Shown one piece after another: positions 18,954 to 28,803 of a stretch of 64,000 bases of DNA. The notes beneath the pieces were generated by a model that saw only the letters and a list, made by a program, of their open reading frames with translations, made no database searches and was not told where the DNA came from. Positions within the stretch are counted from its first letter, which is position 1, and each line of letters starts with the position of its first letter. Position numbers and translations under genes: made by a program. The stretch lies in contig NZ_PJMW01000002.1 of the NCBI RefSeq assembly GCF_002846365.1, positions 4,712,001 to 4,776,000 on the forward strand, read 5' to 3'. The stretch comes from Nocardia fluminea. GTDB lineage: Bacteria; Actinomycetota; Actinomycetes; Mycobacteriales; Mycobacteriaceae.

Positions 18954-19880
18954 CTACGCGCCCTTGCGGGTCGCGGTCTTGGACGCGGTGGATTTGCTCG
19001 CGGCGGCCTTGCGCGGGGCGGCCTTCTTGGCGGCCTTTTTCGCGGCTTTTTTCGCGGGCTTCTTCTCCGGCGCGGCTTCGCGACGCCCGCTGCTCTCGAG
19101 ACTGCGTTGCAACGCGGCGACCAGATCCACGACTTCGGCATCCGCCTGTTCGGCGGGCGCGGTCTCGGCGGCGGGCTCGACTTTGCCGGTGCCGCTGGCG
19201 ATCGCCTCGTCGAGCAGCTTCTGCAATTCGATCTGGTATTCGTCGGTGTACTCGGACGGATCGAAATCGCCCGACATCGACTCGACGAGGGTTTCGGCCA
19301 TCTTCAGTTCTTGCGGGCGCGGGGCGGGCGCGTCGTCGAGCGAGGGGAACTCCACGGCCCGCACCTCGTCGGGCCACAGCAGCGTTTGCAGGACCAGCAC
19401 ACCCTCACGTACGCGCAACGCGGCCAGCCGGGTCTTCTGCCGCAGCGTGAAATGGACCAGCGCGGTCTTGTCGATGCGGTCGAGGGTCGTCGCCAGCAAT
19501 TGATAGGCCTTCGGCGTCGCGGAATCCGGTTCGAGGTAATAGCTCTTGTCGAACAGCACCGGGTCGATCTGATCGGAGGGCACGAATTCCAGCACGGGAA
19601 TCTCGTGTTTCTCCGCCGCGGGCAGTTTCGAGAAATCGGCGTCGGTCAGCACCACCTGTTCGCCGTCCGGCGAGGTATACGCCTTGTCGATATCGGAATA
19701 CTGCACAGATTTGCCACACACCTGACAGACCCGGTCATATTTGATCCGGCCCCCGTCTTTGGCGTGGACCTGGTGGAACCGAATGTCATGGTCCTCGGTC
19801 GCGGTATAGACCTTGACCGGGACATTGACCAGCCCGAAAGCGATCGAGCCCTTCCAGATCGATCTCATGCACCCCATCAT
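18954..19880 (-). CDS. ku: Ku, DNA end-binding protein of bacterial NHEJ
   Basis: A 308-residue Ku homodimer subunit. The core starts MRSIWKGSIAFGLVNVPVK and contains CQVCGKSVQYSDIDKAY, LLWPDEVR and the ELKMAETLV helix. It binds broken DNA ends and recruits LigD. The C-terminus (residues about 272-308) is a lysine/alanine tail with KKAAKKAAKKAA repeats, as in mycobacterial Ku proteins, where such extensions modulate DNA binding. Three ATG codons are possible (19880, 19877, 19868); the last gives the classical MRSIWKG start. No ligD gene is in this window. Confidence 0.94.
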   Translation of the reverse strand: MMGCMRSIWKGSIAFGLVNVPVKVYTATEDHDIRFHQVHAKDGGRIKYDRVCQVCGKSVQYSDIDKAYTSPDGEQVVLTDADFSKLPAAEKHEIPVLEFVPSDQIDPVLFDKSYYLEPDSATPKAYQLLATTLDRIDKTALVHFTLRQKTRLAALRVREGVLVLQTLLWPDEVRAVEFPSLDDAPAPRPQELKMAETLVESMSGDFDPSEYTDEYQIELQKLLDEAIASGTGKVEPAAETAPAEQADAEVVDLVAALQRSLESSGRREAAPEKKPAKKAAKKAAKKAAPRKAAASKSTASKTATRKGA

Positions 19881-19978
19881 GGTCGAAATGTCGCGCGGGG
19901 GCGAGCAAGCGATCTCGAATAGGTGCCCGCCCGTGATCCGGCGGTGCTTGAAATCGTTGCGTCTGATCCAATGGCCGG

Positions 19979-21046
19979 GTGGATGCGGAGGTGATCGTGT
20001 GTGGGCTCGGGCCCGCGGGACGGGCCGTTGCCCATCGTGCGCTGGCAGCCGGGCGCACCGTCACGGTGATCGATCCGAACCCGGATCGAGTATGGACGCC
20101 GACCTATGCGGCGTGGGGCGATGAACTGCCCGGGTGGCTCGACGCAGGCGTGATCGCGGCCGCGATCGACGGGCCGATGGCGTGGGCGGTGGCCGAGCAT
20201 CGGATCGATCGCTCCTATCAGGTGTTCGATACCGCGGCGCTGCAGTCGTCGCTGACGCTGCACGGCGCGAAGGTGATCGCGGACCGGGCCGTCGAGGTAC
20301 ACGCGCGATCGGTGCGGACGGCGAGTGGCCTGACCTGTACCGGGCAGGTGGTCGACGCGCGGGGGCTGGCACGGTCGCCGCGTCGCGCCGAGCAGACCGC
20401 CTACGGCGTGGTCGTGGAGCGTACGGGTCTCGAGCCGACCTTGTTCATGGACTGGCGGCCGGACAACGGCGCCGATCCGGACGATCCACCGTCTTTTCTG
20501 TACGCGATACCGCTGAGCGCCGACACCGTGCTGTTCGAGGAGACCTGCCTCGCGGGGCGGCCCGCGCTCGCGCCCCAGGTGTTGCGCCGCCGGCTCGAAC
20601 ACCGGTTGCGCGCGCGGGGAATCGCGCTCACCGGAACCGAACCGGTGGAACGGGTGCGGTTTCCGGTGCAGGGCGGCACACCGGGGCGCGGGCGATTCGG
20701 CGCGGCCGGTGGGCTGACCCACCCCGCGACCGGATACAGCGTCGCGGCCGCGCTCGCCGCGGCGGACACCGTTGTCGCGGGCGGCACGGTGTGGACCCCG
20801 CGCGCACGGGCCGTGGCCGCCCTGCGCCGCGCGGGACTGCGCGCACTGCTGGCGCTCCCGCCGCGCGAGATCCCGGTCTTCTTCGAGACGTTCTTCGGTT
20901 TGCCCGCGCCCCTGCAATATTCCTATCTGTCCGGCCTCGACGACCTGCGCGGCACCGTCGCCGCGATGCGCGCGCTGTTCGCCGATCTTCCGCCGAATCT
21001 GCGCCGCGCTGTCGTGACCTCGGTCGTCGGCGCGGGTCGCCGCTAG
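19979..21046 (+). CDS. Lycopene cyclase family FAD-dependent protein
   Basis: A 355-residue flavoprotein. The N-terminal dinucleotide-binding motif CGLGPAGRAVAHRAL (residues 8-22) is followed by TYAAWGDELP, LFEETCLA and the C-terminal FFGLPAPLQYSYLSG, a pattern of CrtL/CrtY lycopene cyclases. Such enzymes form beta-ionone rings in carotenoid synthesis at the membrane. No other carotenoid genes are nearby, so the substrate is inferred from family only. GTG start at 19979; an upstream promoter region is shared divergently with ku. Confidence 0.8.
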   Translation: MDAEVIVCGLGPAGRAVAHRALAAGRTVTVIDPNPDRVWTPTYAAWGDELPGWLDAGVIAAAIDGPMAWAVAEHRIDRSYQVFDTAALQSSLTLHGAKVIADRAVEVHARSVRTASGLTCTGQVVDARGLARSPRRAEQTAYGVVVERTGLEPTLFMDWRPDNGADPDDPPSFLYAIPLSADTVLFEETCLAGRPALAPQVLRRRLEHRLRARGIALTGTEPVERVRFPVQGGTPGRGRFGAAGGLTHPATGYSVAAALAAADTVVAGGTVWTPRARAVAALRRAGLRALLALPPREIPVFFETFFGLPAPLQYSYLSGLDDLRGTVAAMRALFADLPPNLRRAVVTSVVGAGRR

Positions 21047-21211
21047 CGCGAACCGAGACCCGTCGCGGACCGGGCGAACCGGGGTCTGCCGGAGGCCCGG
21101 CGGCGCCGCCACGAAGTTGCTACGATCGCCACGCGAACGCGCCGACCCGCCAACAGGATCGGGCCGACGAGGCGGGACGGCCGGAACTACTCCGAGCCCT
21201 CGCACGTCGAC

Positions 21212-23611
21212 ATGCGCCTCGCGCGATGGTGTGACGAGTTAGGGGACAATCCGGTGTTCGAATTCACCAGGCGGCGCAGCCGCTGGGTGCTCGGCGTTTT
21301 CGCGGTGCTCGCGGTGGTGCTCGGCGCACTGGGCGCCACGCTGTTCGAGCGGGTGGAGGGCGGCGGATACACCGACTCCGGGAGCGAATCCAGCCGCGCG
21401 CTCGAGGTGTTGCGCACCGAGTTCGGACAGGCGCCGCCGAACCTGCTGTTGCTGGTGGAAACCGAGTCCTCGGTCGAGGACCCCGAATCCACCGCGGCGG
21501 CAACGGCATTGGTCGCCAACCTGCAGGAACGGGCCGGTGTCACCGAGGTGATGTCGTACTGGACCTCCCATCAGCCCGCGCTGCGCAGTGTCGACGGCAA
21601 GCAGGGTCTGATCGTCGCGAGTGTGCTCGGCAGCGAACGCGAGATCGACGAACGCGTCAGCGCCATCTCCGCAGAACTGACGGGCCGACAGGGATCGTTG
21701 CAGGTCAGGGCGGGCGGATTCGCCATGCTCATGCACGAGACGGTGCAGCAGAGCAAGACCGATATCGCCAAGGGCGAGGCCATCGCGTTCCCGCTCACCC
21801 TGATCGCGCTGCTGTTCGTCTTCGGCGGCCTGGTCGCGGCGAGCCTGCCGCTGCTGGTCGCGATCGGCACCGTGCTGTGCACCATGGGCGCGCTGTGGTT
21901 GCTCAGCCTCTTCACGGAGCTTTCCGTCACCGCGACGAATGTGGCCACCCTGCTCGGCCTCGGTCTGGCCATCGACTACAGCTTGCTGATCGTCAACCGC
22001 TACCGCGACGAACTGGCCGAGGGCCGTACCCCGGCGGGTGCGGTGGCCACCACCCTGCGCACCGCGGGCCGCACCGTCGCGTTCTCCGCGCTCACCGTCG
22101 CGGTGGCGCTGGCCGGTTTGCTGTTCTTCCCCCTGCTGGCGATCCGGTCGATGGGATACGCGGGCATCGTCGTCGCGGCACTGGCCGCGCTGGTGTCGCT
22201 CACCGCGCTGCCCGCCGCGCTGTTGCTGATCGGCACGAACATCGACAAGGGCCAGCTCGGCTGGTGGTTCCTGCGCGCACCGCGGCCCGCGCCCGGCGAG
22301 GGCGCCTGGCACAAGCTGGCCACCGCCGTGATGCGCAAGCCGATCTCGATCGGACTGGCCGTCACCGCACTGCTGCTCCTGCTCGGTGCGCCGTTCCTCG
22401 GTGTGAAACTCGGCTTCCCGGACGAACGAACGCTGCCGGAATCGATGAACTCCCGTCAGGTCACCGAGATCGTGGCGCGCGACTTCGGCGAGAGCGATCA
22501 GCACACCCTCGTCGCGGTGCTGCCCGACAGCGCGTACAGCGCGGCCGGACTCGACACCATCGCCCGGGACATGTCCGACCTCGACAACGTCCGCCGCGTC
22601 GACACCGCCACCGGCAGCTACGCCCAGGGCGGATTGCTCGTCGAACCCACCGCGGCCAACTCCCGCTTCCGGGTCGAGAAGGCCGTGTACCTGTCGATCG
22701 TGCCGACCACCGGTGACAGCGACGCCCTGGCGAACCTCGTCGAGCAGGTGCGCGCGGTACAGACCCCGAGCGAGTTGCTGATCGGTGGCGTGGCCGCGGC
22801 CAATGCCGACTCGGTCGCCGCGATCGAGAACGCACTGCCGTGGGCGCTCGGCTTCGTGGTGATCACGATGCTGATCGTGCTGTTCGCGCTCACCGGCAGC
22901 GTGGTGCTGCCGGTGCTGGCGGTGATCCTCAGCGCGCTGAGTCTGACCGCCACCTTCGGTGCGCTGGTGTGGATCTTCCAGGACGGGCACCTGTCCGGGG
23001 TGCTCGGGTTCACCGTCACCGGGGACCTGTCCGCCACGGTGCCGGTGATGCTGTTCGCCGCCGCCTTCGGGCTCGCGATGGACTACCAGGTGTTCCTGCT
23101 GTCGCGGATCCGGGAGGAATACGACCGGACCGGTAAGAACGAGACCGCGGTCGCGCTCGGCCTGGAACGGGTCGGTCGCATCGTCACCGCCGCGGCGATC
23201 CTCATCTCGCTGGTGTTCCTCGGCTTCCTCGCCTCCGACATCACCTTCATGAAGGCCTTCGGCATCGGCCTGCCGCTGGCCGTGATCGTCGATGCCACCC
23301 TCGTGCGCGGATTCCTGCTGCCCGCCGCCATGAAGGTGCTCGGTGACGCGAACTGGTACGCACCGGAATTCCTGCGCCGGCTGCACGATCGGTGGGGTCT
23401 GGACGAAGGCGGCTCCGCACGGCCGAAACGTGAAGTGGTGGTGCGTGATCCGCTCGCCGCCAGGCCGGAGGAGATCATCGTCGTGGATCCACTCGCGCGG
23501 GCGGAGGCGGCGCGGGCGGAAGCGGCCCGAGCCGAGGCCGAGCGCGCCGACGGGGCGCGGGCGCAGGAGAGCATTTCGGCCTCCACGGGAAGCCGCGAGG
23601 CCTCGGACTGA
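21212..23611 (+). CDS. MMPL family RND transporter
   Basis: A 799-residue protein with the MMPL layout: one N-terminal helix, a large extracytoplasmic domain, five helices (region from ATNVATLLGLGLAIDYSLLI, where the IDYSLL motif carries the proton-relay aspartate/tyrosine pair), a second domain and a repeat helix bundle (LAMDYQVFLLSRIREEY). It is probably a lipid or hydrophobic compound exporter at the inner membrane. The tail (residues about 755-790) is charged and repetitive (AEAARAEAARAEAERA). A downstream GTG at 21254 is an alternative start. Confidence 0.9.
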   Translation: MRLARWCDELGDNPVFEFTRRRSRWVLGVFAVLAVVLGALGATLFERVEGGGYTDSGSESSRALEVLRTEFGQAPPNLLLLVETESSVEDPESTAAATALVANLQERAGVTEVMSYWTSHQPALRSVDGKQGLIVASVLGSEREIDERVSAISAELTGRQGSLQVRAGGFAMLMHETVQQSKTDIAKGEAIAFPLTLIALLFVFGGLVAASLPLLVAIGTVLCTMGALWLLSLFTELSVTATNVATLLGLGLAIDYSLLIVNRYRDELAEGRTPAGAVATTLRTAGRTVAFSALTVAVALAGLLFFPLLAIRSMGYAGIVVAALAALVSLTALPAALLLIGTNIDKGQLGWWFLRAPRPAPGEGAWHKLATAVMRKPISIGLAVTALLLLLGAPFLGVKLGFPDERTLPESMNSRQVTEIVARDFGESDQHTLVAVLPDSAYSAAGLDTIARDMSDLDNVRRVDTATGSYAQGGLLVEPTAANSRFRVEKAVYLSIVPTTGDSDALANLVEQVRAVQTPSELLIGGVAAANADSVAAIENALPWALGFVVITMLIVLFALTGSVVLPVLAVILSALSLTATFGALVWIFQDGHLSGVLGFTVTGDLSATVPVMLFAAAFGLAMDYQVFLLSRIREEYDRTGKNETAVALGLERVGRIVTAAAILISLVFLGFLASDITFMKAFGIGLPLAVIVDATLVRGFLLPAAMKVLGDANWYAPEFLRRLHDRWGLDEGGSARPKREVVVRDPLAARPEEIIVVDPLARAEAARAEAARAEAERADGARAQESISASTGSREASD

Positions 23612-23623
23612 CACGGCCTCGCA

Positions 23624-23653
23624 GGGCGGGCAGCGCCGAACCGCCGCCCGCCC
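23624..23653. terminator. Terminator between convergent MMPL and SDR genes
   Basis: An 8-base-pair stem GGGCGGGC / GCCCGCCC with a 14-base loop between two convergent stop codons. It may act in both directions. Confidence 0.65.
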
Positions 23654-23678
23654 CCGCGAGTTCCGGATGCGGTGGGAT

Positions 23679-24443
23679 TCAGATGCCGCCGGTGGACAGG
23701 AACCCGCCGTCGACCCGCACACAATCGCCGGTGATCCAGGCGGCCTCGTCGGACACCAGGAAGGCGATCAGCCGGGCCACGTCCTCGGGCTCGCCGAGGC
23801 GCTTCATCGGGTACACGCTCGCGGCGCGCTCCTCGTCGTCGGCGTACAGCGCGTCGGCGAACTTGGTCTTGACCACGCCCGGCGCCACCGCGTTGACGCG
23901 AATCTTCGGACCCAGCTGCCAGGCCAGCTCCTCGGTGAGCCGGATCAGCGCCGCCTTCGACGCGCCGTAGGCCGAGATCACCCCGGACGACCGGACGCCC
24001 GCGACGCTGGCCACGTTCACCACCGCACCACCGTGCTCGGCCATCCATGCCCGATAGGCCTGCTGCACATAGCCCAGCGACGCCACCACGTTCACATCGA
24101 AGATCTTGCTGACGCCACCCAGATCGGCGTCCATCAGCGGACCGTAGATGGGGTTGATGCCGGTGTTGTTGATCAGGATGTCGAGCGAGCCGTACTCGGT
24201 GACGGCTCTGGCCACGGCTTCCGCGCGTGCGTCGGCATCGCCGGCGTTACCGGCGAAAGTGCTCACCTGACCCTGGTGGCCGAGGGCGCGCAGCTCGGTC
24301 GCGGCCACCTCGAGTGGTTCGGGTTTACGGGCGGTGATCAGCACGTTCGCGCCCCGGCGCAGCAGTTCGGCCGCGGTCGCGAGCCCGATGCCGCGACTGG
24401 CTCCGGTGACGAGAGCGGTTCGGCCAAGGAGATCGGTAGTCAT
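23679..24443 (-). CDS. Short-chain dehydrogenase/reductase (3-oxoacyl-ACP reductase-like)
   Basis: A 254-residue classical SDR. Cofactor motif TGASRGIG (residues 13-20), NNTG region, catalytic serine in VASVAG and the Y-x-x-x-K in YGASKAAL, with C-terminal ITGDCVRVDGGFL. It probably uses NADP(H) on a hydroxyl/keto substrate; the exact substrate cannot be read from the sequence. The frame stays open to 26159 through the antisense of the ABC-F gene, but the ATG at 24443 is the correct start by family length. Confidence 0.9.
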   Translation of the reverse strand: MTTDLLGRTALVTGASRGIGLATAAELLRRGANVLITARKPEPLEVAATELRALGHQGQVSTFAGNAGDADARAEAVARAVTEYGSLDILINNTGINPIYGPLMDADLGGVSKIFDVNVVASLGYVQQAYRAWMAEHGGAVVNVASVAGVRSSGVISAYGASKAALIRLTEELAWQLGPKIRVNAVAPGVVKTKFADALYADDEERAASVYPMKRLGEPEDVARLIAFLVSDEAAWITGDCVRVDGGFLSTGGI

Positions 24444-24566
24444 GGCACGAGAGTAACCACGCTCACATCGGGCAGCGCCGGGTTCGGCTTCCGGACGCGT
24501 CGACGGTAAAATAAGTGGTTCTTGCCGATATACCTTTCCCGCTTGTCCTACTCTGAGGAGAACTCT

Positions 24567-26198
<1,632 letters not shown>

Positions 26199-26324
26199 GT
26201 CATGGCCGATCCCGGTGTCGGGGCGTAACTCGCCGGGATTACGTGAGTTCGATCACTGTTTTCGTTGATCACCGAGTGCGGAGTGTCTAGCCTGGAAGAA
26301 GTGCTCGGCGACTCGGAGGAAGCC

Positions 26325-26594
26325 ATGAGCGACAGTGCCAGACAGGCCGCTAGGTCGGCCAAGGGTAAATCGACGATCGGCAAGGCCTTGGGCAAGGGCA
26401 CCCGGGTGACGGGCAAGTCCCGCGACCGGCTGCAGTCCCAGCTGAAGAAGCAGTACGAGGCGGGTGCGTCCATTCGCACCCTGGCCAGGTCCACCGGCCG
26501 CTCGTACGGCTTCATTCACAATGTGCTGGTCGAGTCACATGTGGAACTGCGTGGGCGCGGCGGCGCCAATCGGCGCAAGAATCCGGCCGACTGA
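26325..26594 (+). CDS. Small helix-turn-helix protein (Rv1473A-like)
   Basis: An 89-residue basic protein. The core QLKKQYEAGASIRTLARSTG, RSYGFIHNVL (residues about 46-75) is a helix-turn-helix of the resolvase/Myb-like type used by small mycobacterial regulators. It directly follows the ABC-F gene as Rv1473A follows Rv1473. CGGAGGA precedes the ATG at 26325; the frame upstream to 26265 has no ribosome-binding site. A TAGCCT -10-like box is at 26288-26293 and two direct GATCAC repeats 16 bases apart are at 26251-26272. Targets unknown. Confidence 0.85.
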   Translation: MSDSARQAARSAKGKSTIGKALGKGTRVTGKSRDRLQSQLKKQYEAGASIRTLARSTGRSYGFIHNVLVESHVELRGRGGANRRKNPAD

Positions 26595-26616
26595 GCCGCG
26601 CGGTGTGCGGGAGCCG

Positions 26617-27576
26617 TTACCAGCCTGCGACGGCTCCGTCGCCACGGACCAGCAGATTCGCCAGGCTGGCGAACAGCGGCAGCCCGGTCTTGATCTCGAG
26701 GTACGCGAACTGTCCCTGTGGGTTCACCTCGAGGAAGTAGTACTCGCCGTCGCTGCCGAGGCGCAGGTCCACTACGCCGAAGCTGAGTCCGAGCGCGCCC
26801 ATCAGGGTCGCGAGGGACTTGCTGACCGCCGCCGGTAGACGATCCGGCGCGAACGCGACCGAGGTGTCGAGGCGCGAGTCGATGCGTCCGACCCCCGCCT
26901 GGGAGTCGATGCGCACACTCCACTCGACGCCGTCGACCCACACCACGCGCAGATCGCAGCTGGCCGCCACGTAATCCTGGAAGATGGTCGGCGTCGAACG
27001 GATCGACTCGAGCCTGTTCAGCTCGGGTCCGGTGACGATCCTGGTCTCCGAGAACTCGCCACGACCCGTGCCGGTGCGCTTGTACACCACGGGGCCGCAC
27101 CGGGATTCGACGAAACTGCGCGCCTCGTCCGGGTCGTTGGTGATCAGCGTTTCCGGGATCGTGAAGCCCGCCCGCTGCGCGGTCTCGAGCTGGACGATCT
27201 TGCGGGAGGCGGTGCGCTCGGCGGCCGGATCGTTGACCCAGTACGCCGGGATCGACCACAGCATGCCCTGCAGGAATCCGTCGCACTCGGCCTGGCGGAA
27301 CTCGTCGTCGGCGGCGCGCACGCCGGTGGGAACCCGGCACGGGTGCGGCCTGCGCCACCACACCGCGCGCACGTCGTCGAGACCGTGGATGTGCGACATC
27401 GCGCGGTTGGTGCCCGCTTTGTCGAGCCGGAAACTTCCTGTCTCAGTGGGGAAGTCGCGTAGGTCGAGCCGAATCGGGTCGAGCCCGTGGTGTTCTCGCA
27501 GGGTCGACGCCAGCGCATCGGCGTGCAGGTCGTCGGTTTCGGAGACGATGAGCACGGCGTCGGTAGCGCCTTCCAT
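26617..27576 (-). CDS. MvdC/MvdD-like ATP-grasp ligase (graspetide-type maturase family)
   Basis: A 319-residue ATP-grasp protein. The N-terminal pre-ATP-grasp part (VLIVSETDDLHADALASTL, VWWRRPHP) and the body (YWVNDPAAERTASRKIVQL, TLITNDPDEARSFV, VVYKRTGTGR) match MvdC/MvdD macrocyclases of microviridin-type peptides. The C-terminal metal/ATP site is intact: GVVDLRLGSDGEYYFLEVNP. Such enzymes join Asp/Glu side chains to Ser/Thr/Lys through an acyl-phosphate. The upstream gene on the same strand, 15 bases away, encodes an unrecognised 139-residue protein that could be substrate or partner. A typical short precursor peptide is not seen. Function in this organism is inferred. Confidence 0.85.
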   Translation of the reverse strand: MEGATDAVLIVSETDDLHADALASTLREHHGLDPIRLDLRDFPTETGSFRLDKAGTNRAMSHIHGLDDVRAVWWRRPHPCRVPTGVRAADDEFRQAECDGFLQGMLWSIPAYWVNDPAAERTASRKIVQLETAQRAGFTIPETLITNDPDEARSFVESRCGPVVYKRTGTGRGEFSETRIVTGPELNRLESIRSTPTIFQDYVAASCDLRVVWVDGVEWSVRIDSQAGVGRIDSRLDTSVAFAPDRLPAAVSKSLATLMGALGLSFGVVDLRLGSDGEYYFLEVNPQGQFAYLEIKTGLPLFASLANLLVRGDGAVAGW

Positions 27577-27591
27577 GAATTCCGCGCCGTT

Positions 27592-28011
27592 TCAGTCGAG
27601 GCTGTCGCAGTTGATGCCGTCGCGGAAGGTGAAGGTCGCCCCGGTGACACCACCTCGTTCGGCGATGCGCAGTTTCGTCGCCCAGCTCCGGGTGGCGCGG
27701 GCCAGTTGCTCGTCGCCGAGCGACTCCGACGGTTCCGGTGCGAGCGTGATCGGCCGGTCGACGAGGTCCACGCGCATGCGCCGGGTGAAATCGGCCGTGG
27801 CGCCGGGGCGGATGTCGACTCGCACCTGACGCTCACCCGTTCCGACGCGGTCTTCGGTGAGCCGAACGACATCGCTGCGGTCGAAAGTCCAGGTGCCACC
27901 GTCGACCCGCACCGAGATATCGCGATCGGACTCGGCCACCAGCAGTCCGCGCAAGGCGGGGCCCCGATCTCGGGACGACGCGGTAGCGGGGAGGTGGATG
28001 GCGTCGGTCAT
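27592..28011 (-). CDS. Unrecognised 139-residue protein paired with the ATP-grasp ligase
   Basis: I do not recognise this family. It has no signal peptide or membrane segment. The N-terminal two thirds look like a beta-rich domain (LLVAESDRDISVRVDG, WTFDRSDVVRL, QVRVDIRPGA, MRVDLVDRPITLAP); a helix SLGDEQLARATRSWATKLRI follows. The C-terminus is polar and acidic: TGATFTFRDGINCDSLD. A tail rich in Thr/Ser and Asp is what an ATP-grasp macrocyclase would modify, so a precursor role with a long leader is possible. The ATG at 28011 is chosen over the GTG at 28017 because GGAG lies nine bases before the ATG but only three before the GTG. A TATGAT box is at 28074-28079. Confidence 0.7.
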   Translation of the reverse strand: MTDAIHLPATASSRDRGPALRGLLVAESDRDISVRVDGGTWTFDRSDVVRLTEDRVGTGERQVRVDIRPGATADFTRRMRVDLVDRPITLAPEPSESLGDEQLARATRSWATKLRIAERGGVTGATFTFRDGINCDSLD

Positions 28012-28298
28012 GGGCACTCACTCCGATCTTCTCGTCTGCTCGCGATTTGCCAGAACCCCAAAAGGTGCTTCGGATCATAACGTGAACGTGTGGTCCGCCG
28101 AGCCGGTTCGCGAGATTTGCGGGGCGCCGGGCAAACCGCCGAGCGGGGCGTGATCGCCTTGTGGCGAAAGAATTTCGGACAACTCGGGTGTTACATCTGT
28201 GTTCTCACGGGCAATCCGACAGCAAACACGGATGGCAACGGCGCGGCAGGCCTGCCCGGGTCTGTGCCGGAGGGTGTCCGCCGCGCCGTGTGCGGTGT
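28012..28298 (-). promoter_or_regulatory. Leader/promoter region of the ATP-grasp cassette
   Basis: This 287-base gap has lower GC than its surroundings. On the minus strand a TATGAT -10-like hexamer (28079-28074) would give a leader of about 55 bases before the 139-residue protein gene, with GGAG as ribosome-binding site. A frame ending at 28075 is open on the same strand but has no ATG or GTG start in the gap. No further gene is seen. Confidence 0.45.
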
Positions 28299-28718
28299 CT
28301 AGAGACCGAGCAGTTCGGGATTCTCGGCGAGCCCGCGGAAGTGTTCGGCCGGTTCGGCGACGAGCCTGCGGGTCGTGAGATCCATCGCGCCCGCCACGAC
28401 GGTGATCTCCGCGGAGACGGTGCCGTCGAGCTTGATGATCTGCTGGTGGAAGCGGAAGACCTTCTCGCCTTCCTTCCAGTCGAACACACAGGTCACCGTG
28501 ACCTCGTCGCCGCCGCGCAGCTCGCGTTTGTATTTGATGGTCGACTCGAGCACCACCGCGCCGACGCCGCTGGCGATGAACTTGTCCTGGGAGATACCCG
28601 CGGCGCGCATCAGCTCCCATCGGGCGTGCTCACCGTACTGGTGGTAGACGGCGTGATTGAGGTGGCCCTGGGTGTCGAGCTCGTAGCCGCGGACGAGGAC
28701 CGGTACGGAGAACGTCAT
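28299..28718 (-). CDS. Acyl-CoA thioesterase (4-hydroxybenzoyl-CoA thioesterase fold)
   Basis: A 139-residue hot-dog fold protein. The active-site region is YELDTQGHLNHAVYHQYGEHARWELM (Asp and Asn-His as in 4HBT/YbgC thioesterases). It probably hydrolyses acyl-CoA thioesters in the cytosol; substrate length is unknown. The ATG at 28718 is preceded on the minus strand by TTATAC only five bases away and no Shine-Dalgarno, so a leaderless transcript is likely. An ATAC-GGC-GTAT dyad overlaps this promoter. An upstream in-frame ATG at 28778 is less likely. Confidence 0.85.
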   Translation of the reverse strand: MTFSVPVLVRGYELDTQGHLNHAVYHQYGEHARWELMRAAGISQDKFIASGVGAVVLESTIKYKRELRGGDEVTVTCVFDWKEGEKVFRFHQQIIKLDGTVSAEITVVAGAMDLTTRRLVAEPAEHFRGLAENPELLGL

Positions 28719-28803
28719 ACGGCGTATAACCAGTCGCTTTCGGTGGGATGTTCCCGTGTCGGGTGCAATCTCGACCACAGTGTCGCGCGGCCCGCATGGC
28801 CGA

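Noticed and set aside
21239..23722. 827-codon minus-strand frame opposite the MMPL gene
   Set aside because: Shadow of a well-supported transporter gene; low-complexity His/Arg/Gly/Glu composition typical of antisense frames.
28075..28215. Open frame on the minus strand ending VTPELSEILSPQ...GSADHTFTL, considered as a short graspetide precursor for the ATP-grasp ligase
   Set aside because: No ATG or GTG start in frame within the gap, no ribosome-binding site, and codons (GTA, ACA, ATT, CTT, CCA, CAA) unlike neighbouring genes. The only start is a TTG. It overlaps the likely promoter.
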